Shown here piece after piece: positions 1 through 4,966 of a stretch of 7,020 nucleotides of DNA (the stretch's first letter is position 1; each line of letters begins with the position of its first letter). Under the pieces are notes generated by a model that was not told the origin of the DNA, made no database searches, and saw only the letters and a list, made by a program, of their open reading frames with translations. A program made the translations under genes and the position numbers. The stretch is from Marmoricola sp. (GTDB lineage: Bacteria > Actinomycetota > Actinomycetes > Propionibacteriales > Nocardioidaceae): assembly GCA_030151765.1 (NCBI GenBank), contig JASLCW010000131.1, forward strand, positions 1 to 7,020, read 5' to 3'.

Positions 1-723
1 CTCGGCCTTGCGGACCGCGTCCGACACGGCCGGTGCGTGCGTCGAGACCAGCCAACCGCCGGCCACCGTGACCAGCATCGCCAGGACGGCGCCGCCGCCG
101 ACGTGCGCCCGCCGGCGCCGAGCGCCGCGACGGCGTACGGCGTCGACACGGGGGAGCCCGGGCGAGGTCACCAGCGGCGCCAGCGACTCCAGGCGCGCCC
201 GGATCTCGCCCGGTTCGCACCCGAGGCGAGCGCTGAGGTCGTGGGTCGCGTTGGCGAGACGCTCGGCGACGAGATCGGGACGCATCGCCAGCTGCTGGCC
301 GATGGCCGCCAGTTCGAGGCGGCCCAGGTGGGCGAGGACGACCACGGAGCGATCCGGCCCGTGTAGTTTGCGGAGCGCCTCCAGTACGGCTGTCTGCTCC
401 GCGTCCGCGCTCTTCTCGACCCGGCCGGCGCGCCCGATGTGACGGGCGGCGGTGGCACAGGCCCGCTGGCGCACCCACGCCTCGGGATCCGGAGAGGCGT
501 CGACCTTGCGCCAGTGGTGCTGGGCCGCGATGTAGCTCTGGCGTACGGCGTGCCGCGCGCTCGACAGGGTCCCGGAGATGGCCAGGGCCTGGAGCAGGAG
601 CCGCCGCCGCGAGGACATGTAGAAGCTCTGGAAGTCGGAGCCGGACTCGGACTCGGCGCGACGGCGCGCCCGCGATCCGCGCGGGGAAGCCGGGGTGGCG
701 TCGGGGGGTGCGGGCTGTGACAT
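1..723 (-). CDS. ECF-sigma-like protein with C-terminal transmembrane segment (3' end cut by window edge)
   Basis: The minus-strand frame reads from ATG at 723-721 to the left edge with no stop, giving 241 residues of an incomplete protein. After a low-complexity head rich in Pro, Arg and Ser (1-29), residues 30-98 resemble sigma region 2: DFQSFYMSSRRRLLLQAL, then W71, then PEAWVRQRACATAARHIGR. In ECF factors these positions are FY..H...L..LA.L, W..W..V and PEAWLR..A.N.AR...R. Residues 112-167 resemble region 4: LEALRKLHGPDRSVVVLAHL followed by a helix-turn-helix-like LAAIGQQLAMRPDLVAERL. The usual L..LP..QR and the region-2 core Asp/Glu residues are degenerate. An Arg-rich stretch (197-205) precedes one membrane segment (about 209-226), then an outward-facing tail that leaves the window. 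It may be a tethered sigma factor or a sigma-derived regulator that no longer binds polymerase. I see no anti-sigma gene. The reading frame is sound; the function is inferred from motif shape. Confidence 0.72.
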   Translation of the reverse strand, partial: MSQPAPPDATPASPRGSRARRRAESESGSDFQSFYMSSRRRLLLQALAISGTLSSARHAVRQSYIAAQHHWRKVDASPDPEAWVRQRACATAARHIGRAGRVEKSADAEQTAVLEALRKLHGPDRSVVVLAHLGRLELAAIGQQLAMRPDLVAERLANATHDLSARLGCEPGEIRARLESLAPLVTSPGLPRVDAVRRRGARRRRAHVGGGAVLAMLVTVAGGWLVSTHAPAVSDAVRKAE

Positions 724-732
724 GACGGGCCA

Positions 733-738
733 ACGCTA
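733..738 (-). promoter_or_regulatory. Possible -10 element (TAGCGT) for the sigma-like gene
   Basis: On the minus strand TAGCGT fits the actinobacterial TANNNT -10 pattern and lies 9 bases before the ATG at 723. This predicts a leaderless or nearly leaderless transcript, and no Shine-Dalgarno sequence is visible before that ATG. The 724-812 gap is shared with the divergent membrane-protein gene, and no clear operator palindrome is visible in it. Confidence 0.3.
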
Positions 739-812
739 CCCGCGTGGCGTCCGCGAGTCCCAGGGAGATGGCGGCAGACTGGCGGTGAAGCGAAGCCGAG
801 GGTGAAGACGAG

Positions 813-2024
813 ATGACCGAACTGACCTACCGACCGCGTGCCGGTGGACCCGCCTCCGGGCCGGAGACACCTGCGGGCCGCGGTCAGGCGCTCGCCGCCG
901 CGTTCGCCGCGGTCCGGGCCGCCGCCATCGGGCTGGGCGTCTGCATGGCGGCCGCGCTCGCGGGCTGGTTCCTGGCGCAGGGCGGCGGCCACGGCCAGGC
1001 GACCGACGCGCTCCGGATCGGCGCTGACGGCTGGCTCAGCGGCCACGGCGCGACCATCGACGCGGCCGCCGGGCCGCTCGGGATCACGCCGCTCGGCCTC
1101 ACCCTGCTCTTCCTGGTCGTCGGCCATCGCAGCGGCCGCCGGGCCGCCGCCGAGACCGCCGAGGTCCGCACACTCGGGGCCGCGGCACCGTTGCTGGTGG
1201 TCGGCTGCGCTGTGTACGTCGTCCTCGCCCTCCTGGTCGCCGTGTTCTGCTCGCGCACCGGCGCAGAGCCCCGGCTGCTGCCCGCTCTCGGCGGCGCGCT
1301 CGTGGTCGGCGCGCTCGGCCTGGGCACCGGACTCGCCCGCGGCTCGGGACTGCTCGACGCGCTCGTGGAGCGGGTGCCTGACCGGGCTCGCGATGCTGCC
1401 GAGGTGGCGCTGGCGAGTGCGGGCCTGCTCCTCGCGGCGGGCGCACTGGTCGTTCTCGTCGGCCTGGCGACCTCGTTCACCCAGCTGGCGAATGTCTTCA
1501 CGGCCCTCGACCTGACGCCGGGCAATGCCCTGGTGCTGCTCGTCGTCTCGGCACTCGTCGTACCCAATGCCGCCCTGTTGGGTGTCGCCTACCTGGCCGG
1601 CCCCGGCTTCGCGGTCGGGACCGGGACCTCGGTCACCGCGACCTCGGTCGCGCTCGGCCCCCTGCCCGCCTTCCCGCTGCTCGCCGCGCTTCCCGCGACC
1701 GGGACCAATCCCGGCTGGATGGGCGTCCTCTTCGCGGTCCCCGGCCTGTGCGCGGCGATCGCGGCGGGTCTGGCCCAGTCGCGCAGCGAGGACCCGGCCT
1801 GGGACGCCGTCGCGGTGCGCGGCTTCGCCGGCGGCCTCGCCGGCGCCGTGCTGCTCTGGCTGGCCGTCCGCATGGCCGGCGGGCCGATGGGCACCGGCCG
1901 GATGGCGGACATCGGCGCACCGGCGGGCGGCATCCTGGTGACGCTCGGCGGTGCGATGGCCCTGGGTGGCCTGCTGGGTGCGCTGGTCGTCGCGCTGTGG
2001 CAGCGGCGGCGCGCGGACCGTTGA
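813..2024 (+). CDS. DUF6350 family polytopic membrane protein (PerM-like, possible cell-division role)
   Basis: This is a 403-residue integral membrane protein with no enzymatic motif. About ten hydrophobic segments are visible, near residues 34-56, 88-105, 121-146, 156-173, 197-219, 236-262, 280-294, 303-321, 336-355 and 370-395. The region VVPNAALLGVAYLAGPGFAVG (from about 249) followed by GTSVTATSVALGPLPAFPLLA is the pattern I associate with DUF6350. The Mycobacterium tuberculosis member, PerM (Rv0955), also precedes purN and purH and has been linked to cell division and persistence. The assignment here rests on that motif and on the gene order. The start at 813 follows GAGGGTGAAGACGAG, a weak ribosome-binding site. 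The C-terminus QRRRADR is basic and probably cytoplasmic. The stop codon lies inside the left arm of the nested inverted repeat at 2020-2121. Being the ortholog of PerM does not prove the same role here. Confidence 0.85.
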   Translation: MTELTYRPRAGGPASGPETPAGRGQALAAAFAAVRAAAIGLGVCMAAALAGWFLAQGGGHGQATDALRIGADGWLSGHGATIDAAAGPLGITPLGLTLLFLVVGHRSGRRAAAETAEVRTLGAAAPLLVVGCAVYVVLALLVAVFCSRTGAEPRLLPALGGALVVGALGLGTGLARGSGLLDALVERVPDRARDAAEVALASAGLLLAAGALVVLVGLATSFTQLANVFTALDLTPGNALVLLVVSALVVPNAALLGVAYLAGPGFAVGTGTSVTATSVALGPLPAFPLLAALPATGTNPGWMGVLFAVPGLCAAIAAGLAQSRSEDPAWDAVAVRGFAGGLAGAVLLWLAVRMAGGPMGTGRMADIGAPAGGILVTLGGAMALGGLLGALVVALWQRRRADR

Positions 2025-2121
2025 CAGGTTTCCCATGTGATCCATCCGAACTGGTGCATCACACACGATGCTTCACGTGTGATGCACCGGCTTCCCGACT
2101 GGACATGGGAAACCAGTCAAC
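2020..2121. repeat. 102-bp nested, perfectly symmetric inverted repeat
   Basis: The outer arms are GTTGACAGGTTTCCCATGT (2020-2038) and ACATGGGAAACCAGTCAAC (2103-2121), complementary at 18 of 19 positions. The inner arms are CTGGTGCATCACAC (2051-2064) and GTGTGATGCACCGG (2077-2090): 12 perfect pairs, then one G-U wobble and one more G-C pair at the base. Each side has a 12-base unpaired spacer (2039-2050 and 2091-2102), and both arm pairs are centred on exactly the same point (2070.5). The innermost loop is 12 bases. The outer arms are clearly AT-richer than the flanking genes. The left arm contains the stop codon of the upstream membrane-protein gene. Local alternatives compete with the long stem: GACTGG (2097-2102) with CCAGTC (2113-2118), and TTCCC (2092-2096) with GGGAA (2107-2111). 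It could be a terminator or attenuator, an operator array, or a small palindromic repeat element. No U-run follows, and I saw no target-site duplication. Confidence 0.85.
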
Positions 2122-2143
2122 TCGGCCGCGAACCGGCGTCCCG

Positions 2144-2149
2144 TACGCT
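2144..2149 (+). promoter_or_regulatory. Possible -10 element (TACGCT) for leaderless purN
   Basis: TACGCT fits TANNNT and ends 8 bases before the GTG start of purN at 2158. No Shine-Dalgarno-like sequence precedes that start. Both facts suit leaderless transcription, which is common in actinobacteria. No convincing -35 hexamer is visible, so this is a weak prediction. Confidence 0.35.
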
Positions 2150-2157
2150 TCCGGGCT

Positions 2158-2772
2158 GTGACCGCACGACTCGTCGTCCTCGTCTCCGGAGCGGGGACCA
2201 ACCTGCAGGCCATCCTCGACGCGTGCGCGGATCCGGGGTACGGCGCCGAGGTGGTCGCGGTGGGTGCCGATCGCGACGACATCGAGGGCCTGGCCCGCGC
2301 GGGGCGCGCCGGTGTCCCGACCTTCACCCACAAGGTGCGGGACTTCGAGAGCCGGCAGGAGTGGGATGCGCAGCTGACCGCGTCGGTGGCGTCGTACGAA
2401 CCCGACCTCGTCGTGCTCGCCGGCTTCATGAAGCTGGTGGGGGCCGACTTCCTGGAGGGCTTCGCCGGTCGCGTGGTGAACACCCACCCGGCGCTCTGCC
2501 CCTCCTTCCCCGGTACGACGGGCCCCGCCGACGCGCTCGCCTACGGGGTGAAGGTGACCGGGGCGACCCTTTTCGTGGTCGATGCCGGGGTCGACACCGG
2601 GCCGATCGTCGCGCAGACCGTCGTACCCGTGGAGGATGACGACGACGTCGAGAGCCTGCACGAGCGGATCAAGGTCGCCGAGAGGGAGATGCTCGTCGAC
2701 TCGATCGGCCGCCTCGCGCGTGAGGGCTTCCGCATCGACGGGCGGCACGTGCGGATCGGGCGCCGCCGATGA
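2158..2772 (+). CDS. purN: Phosphoribosylglycinamide formyltransferase (GAR transformylase)
   Basis: PurN transfers a formyl group from 10-formyl-THF to GAR, the third step of purine synthesis, in the cytoplasm. The protein has 204 residues, normal for the family. The N-terminal nucleotide-binding strand and loop is LVVLVSGAGTNLQAIL (5-20). VVLAGFMKLV (85-94) precedes the active-site segment. The catalytic residues are present: N108 and H110 in NTHPAL, and D146 in DAGVDTGPIVAQ; these correspond to E. coli N106, H108 and D144. Unusual replacements are T121 where E. coli has H119, T137 for S135 and F139 for H137, and C114 where Leu is usual. The start is GTG at 2158 (V/MTARLVVL), with no ribosome-binding site and a possible -10 element 8 bases upstream. 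The stop overlaps the next ATG by 4 bases, implying translational coupling. Family identity is certain; the effect of the substitutions is not known. Confidence 0.96.
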   Translation: MTARLVVLVSGAGTNLQAILDACADPGYGAEVVAVGADRDDIEGLARAGRAGVPTFTHKVRDFESRQEWDAQLTASVASYEPDLVVLAGFMKLVGADFLEGFAGRVVNTHPALCPSFPGTTGPADALAYGVKVTGATLFVVDAGVDTGPIVAQTVVPVEDDDDVESLHERIKVAEREMLVDSIGRLAREGFRIDGRHVRIGRRR

Positions 2773-3170
2773 AGAGCATGTCGTGGAGGAGGTTCGCGCC
2801 CCGTGTGGTGATCGCGACCGGCGGTTTGCTCCTGGCGACGCAGGTGTCGGCGCCCTGGTCCTACCTGGGGTTCGTGATCTTCGTCAGTCAGTTCCTGAAC
2901 CTCACCGGTGTGGCCCGCAAGCCGCTCCGCACACTGGTCCCGCCCGAGCCCGGCCGCGCGGTCGACGTACAGCTCAGCGAGATCGGGCCGAAGCCGATCG
3001 AGGTGATGAAGGCGATCCGTGAGTTCTCGACCCTGGGGGTGCGCGAGGTGCACGAGCTCTATGGGCGAGTACCGACCGATCTCGGCTTGGAACTCGCCGA
3101 GGCCGATGCGCAGGCCCTGGTCGACGTACTGGAAGAGGCGGGGGCGGCGGCGAGCGTAGCCGAGTTCTGA
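2769..3170 (+). CDS. Membrane-anchored protein with ribosomal L7/L12 C-terminal-like domain
   Basis: The protein has 133 residues. The N-terminus is basic (MKSMSWRRFAPR), followed by one or two hydrophobic stretches (about 13-28 and 30-47), then a Pro-rich linker (52-62). Residues 63-131 align by eye with the C-terminal domain of ribosomal stalk protein L7/L12: VDVQLSEIGPKPIEVMKAIR matches FDVVL..AG.NKVAVIKAVR, STLGVREVHELYGRVP matches TGLGLKEAKDLVEGAP, and DVLEEAGAAASV matches KKLEEAGAEVEL. K81, R84 and G90 of the factor-binding face are kept, while R92 and H95 replace lysines. The L7/L12 dimerisation domain and hinge are absent, so it cannot be a normal stalk protein. ATG 2769 overlaps the purN stop (ATGA); a second ATG at 2778 is also possible. 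The position between purN and purH suggests co-expression with purine synthesis. The function is unknown; the domain call is my own alignment. Confidence 0.8.
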   Translation: MKSMSWRRFAPRVVIATGGLLLATQVSAPWSYLGFVIFVSQFLNLTGVARKPLRTLVPPEPGRAVDVQLSEIGPKPIEVMKAIREFSTLGVREVHELYGRVPTDLGLELAEADAQALVDVLEEAGAAASVAEF

Positions 3171-3188
3171 TCGGCTCCTGATCTCTCG

Positions 3189-3194
3189 TAGACT
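3189..3194 (+). promoter_or_regulatory. Predicted -10 element (TAGACT) of the purH promoter
   Basis: TAGACT fits TANNNT and sits just before the riboswitch, so transcription would begin near 3200, at the 5' edge of the conserved RNA. A weak TTCTGA at 3165-3170 is 18 bases upstream and could serve as -35. A promoter here means purH can be transcribed independently of purN. Confidence 0.45.
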
Positions 3195-3268
3195 GTCGGG
3201 CATCACGACTGGCGTGGGTGGGCAACCACCGGGGAGTGTGTGAGTAGGCATCGTCCGCCTGGGTGCCC
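3195..3268 (+). promoter_or_regulatory. ZTP (pfl motif) riboswitch upstream of purH
   Basis: The ZTP riboswitch senses ZTP/ZMP, AICAR-type intermediates that rise when 10-formyl-THF is limiting, and raises expression of purine and folate genes. The conserved blocks are in order: CACGACTGGCG (3204-3214), a hairpin GGTGG-GCAA-CCACC with a GNRA loop (3217-3230), GGGGAG (3231-3236) and CCGCCTGGGTGCCC (3255-3268). P1 can form between CACG (3204-3207) and TGTG (3237-3240), a change on both strands from the CGUG/CACG I recall as typical. P3 can form between GGCAT (3247-3251) and GTGCC (3263-3267). The pseudoknot pairs GGCG (3211-3214) with CGCC (3256-3259). The location directly before purH is a standard one for this class in actinobacteria. 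No terminator with a U-run lies between it and the ATG, so control is probably at translation. Confidence 0.93.
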
Positions 3269-3299
3269 TCGACACGACACCACCCCTGAGGAGTCGACC
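3269..3299 (+). promoter_or_regulatory. purH ribosome-binding site and likely expression platform of the riboswitch
   Basis: The Shine-Dalgarno GAGGAG (3288-3293) lies 6 bases before ATG 3300 and fixes that start. Two competing pairings could hide it: CCTC (3267-3270) with GAGG (3288-3291), and TCGAC (3269-3273) with GTCGA (3293-3297). The first borrows a base from the 3' strand of riboswitch stem P3, so ligand-stabilised P3 could release the site. The pairings are visible; the switching is inferred. Confidence 0.55.
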
Positions 3300-4889
3300 A
3301 TGACCGGTCAGCAGGACCAGATCGCCATCCGCCGCGCGCTCGTGAGCGTCTACGACAAGACCGGGCTCGAGGATCTCGTCCGCGGCCTGCACGAGGTCGG
3401 CGTCGAACTGGTGTCCACCGGCGGCTCGGCCAAGCTGATCGCCGACCTCGGCCTCCCGGTGACCAAGGTCGAGGACCTCACCGGCTTCCCGGAGTGCCTC
3501 GACGGCCGGGTGAAGACGCTGCACCCCAAGGTGCATGCCGGCATCCTCGCCGACCGCCGCCTCGACAGCCACGTCGAGCAGCTCGCCGAGCTCGGCGTCG
3601 AGCCCTTCGACCTGGTCGTCTCCAATCTCTACCCGTTCACCCAGACCGTCGCCTCGGGCGCGAGCCCGGACGAGTGCGTCGAGCAGATCGACATCGGCGG
3701 GCCCTCGATGGTGCGCGCCGCCGCGAAGAACCACCCGTCGGTGGCGATCGTGACCTCGCCGGCCCGGTACGCCGACGTGCTCGCCGCCGTCGCCGCCGGC
3801 GGATTCAGCTACGAGCAGCGCAAGGCCCTCGCCGCCGAGGCCTTCGTGCACACCGCCAGCTACGACGTCGCGGTGGCGAGCTGGATGGGCAGCGTGCTCA
3901 CCGACTCGTCCGAGGGCACCGGCTTCCCCGCCTGGGTCGGCGCCACCTGGGACAAGAAGGCGATCCTGCGGTACGGCGAGAACGCCCACCAGTCGGCCGC
4001 CCTCTACGTCAACCCGATGGCCGGCGACTCGCTGGCCAACGCCGAGCAGCTGCACGGCAAGGAGATGTCCTACAACAACTACCAGGACACCGACGCCGCG
4101 CTGCGGGCGGCGTACGACCACGGCGACCAGCCCACGGTGGCGATCATCAAGCACGCCAACCCGTGCGGCATCGCGGTCGGTGCCGATGTCGCGGAGGCGC
4201 ACCGTCGTGCCCACGAGTGTGACCCGGTCTCGGCCTTCGGCGGCGTCATCGCCACGAACGCTCCGGTGTCGAAGGAGATGGCCGAGCAGGTGGCCGAGGT
4301 CTTCACCGAGGTGATCGTGGCGCCGGCGTACGACGAGGGCGCGGTGGAGATCCTCCAGGGCAAGAAGAACATCCGGATCCTGCGCACCGGGGGTCACGGC
4401 GGCAACGGCGTCGAGTACAAGCAGATCTGCGGCGGCGTGCTGCTGCAGCAGGCCGACCACTTCCAGGCCGAGGGGGACGACCCGGCCAACTGGACGCTCG
4501 CGACCGGTGAGGCTGCCGACGAGCAGACGCTCGCCGACCTGGCCTTCGCCTGGCACGCGGTGCGGGCCGCGAAGTCCAATGCGATCCTGCTCGCCAAGGA
4601 CGGCGCCTCGGTCGGCATCGGCATGGGGCAGGTGAACCGGGTCGACTCCTGCAAGCTCGCCGTCGAGCGGGCCAACTCGCTCGCCGAGGGTGCGCAGCGC
4701 GCGCAGGGCTCCGTCGCCGCCTCCGACGCCTTCTTCCCCTTCGAGGACGGCCCGCAGATCCTGATCGACGCCGGGGTGAAGGCCATCGTGCAGCCGGGCG
4801 GCTCGGTCCGCGACGAGCTGACGATCAAGGCCTGCGAGGTTGCCGGCGTGACGATGTACTTCACCGGCACCCGGCACTTCGCCCACTGA
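3300..4889 (+). CDS. purH: Bifunctional AICAR transformylase / IMP cyclohydrolase
   Basis: PurH catalyses the last two steps to IMP: formylation of AICAR using 10-formyl-THF, then ring closure. The protein has 529 residues, the usual length. The N-terminal MGS-like cyclohydrolase domain shows ALVSVYDKTGLEDL (13-26), STGGSAKLI (39-47) and GRVKTLHPKVHAGIL (69-83). The AICAR transformylase domain shows RYGENAHQ (224-231), LHGKEMSYNNYQDTDAALRA, and IIKHANPCG with the catalytic K284-H285 pair. AKSNAILLA, GMGQVNRVDS and the C-terminal FTGTRHFAH follow. At position 229 Ala stands where I expect Pro in YGENPHQ. The start at ATG 3300 is chosen for the GAGGAG site; a GTG at 3240 in the same frame would translate through the riboswitch and is rejected. 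The gene is controlled by the ZTP riboswitch and is followed by an inverted repeat before folD. Confidence 0.98.
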   Translation: MTGQQDQIAIRRALVSVYDKTGLEDLVRGLHEVGVELVSTGGSAKLIADLGLPVTKVEDLTGFPECLDGRVKTLHPKVHAGILADRRLDSHVEQLAELGVEPFDLVVSNLYPFTQTVASGASPDECVEQIDIGGPSMVRAAAKNHPSVAIVTSPARYADVLAAVAAGGFSYEQRKALAAEAFVHTASYDVAVASWMGSVLTDSSEGTGFPAWVGATWDKKAILRYGENAHQSAALYVNPMAGDSLANAEQLHGKEMSYNNYQDTDAALRAAYDHGDQPTVAIIKHANPCGIAVGADVAEAHRRAHECDPVSAFGGVIATNAPVSKEMAEQVAEVFTEVIVAPAYDEGAVEILQGKKNIRILRTGGHGGNGVEYKQICGGVLLQQADHFQAEGDDPANWTLATGEAADEQTLADLAFAWHAVRAAKSNAILLAKDGASVGIGMGQVNRVDSCKLAVERANSLAEGAQRAQGSVAASDAFFPFEDGPQILIDAGVKAIVQPGGSVRDELTIKACEVAGVTMYFTGTRHFAH

Positions 4890-4894
4890 CTCTT

Positions 4895-4946
4895 CCGGAC
4901 GTCATACGAAGTGGTGCCCACGGGAGCCGGTTCGTATGACGTTTGG
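4895..4946. repeat. Inverted repeat between purH and folD (terminator, attenuator or operator)
   Basis: ACGTCATACGAA (4899-4910) and TTCGTATGACGT (4931-4942) form a perfect 12-bp dyad. As RNA the stem extends to 16 pairs (4895-4910 with 4931-4946) using two G-U pairs. The 20-base loop holds a small hairpin, GTGG-TGC-CCAC (4911-4921). It begins 6 bases after the purH stop and ends 20 bases before the folD ATG. There is no U-run. The arms are AT-rich compared with their surroundings, which would also suit a DNA-binding site. Confidence 0.75.
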
Positions 4947-4966
4947 CAAATGAGAGGATCACCTCG

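Noticed and set aside
724..812. Operator or RNA structure in the divergent gap
   Set aside because: No dyad or known RNA motif is visible beyond a possible -10 box.
2021..2026. TTGACA at the edge of the nested repeat as a -35 box
   Set aside because: No acceptable -10 lies 16-19 bases downstream, and the bases are accounted for by the stop codon and repeat arm.
168..2066. Long minus-strand open frame (632 codons) across the membrane-protein gene
   Set aside because: Its translation is Arg/Gly/Ala/Asp-rich with no motif, it crosses two real genes, and long shadow frames are expected opposite high-GC genes. The real minus-strand gene at 1-723 is in a different frame.
2037..2639. Plus-strand frame of 200 codons covering the nested repeat and purN
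   Set aside because: It is out of frame with purN, Arg/Gly-rich and without motifs.
3240..3299. N-terminal extension of PurH from GTG 3240
   Set aside because: It would translate through the conserved riboswitch; the ATG at 3300 has a good ribosome-binding site and matches the family N-terminus.
2541..4886. 781-codon minus-strand open frame opposite purN, the L7/L12-like gene and purH
   Set aside because: It is antisense to well-identified genes, has shadow-type composition, and has no recognisable domain.
4943..4966. TTG start for FolD eight codons upstream
   Set aside because: It lies in the 3' arm of the inverted repeat with no ribosome-binding site; ATG 4967 has AGAGGA at good spacing.
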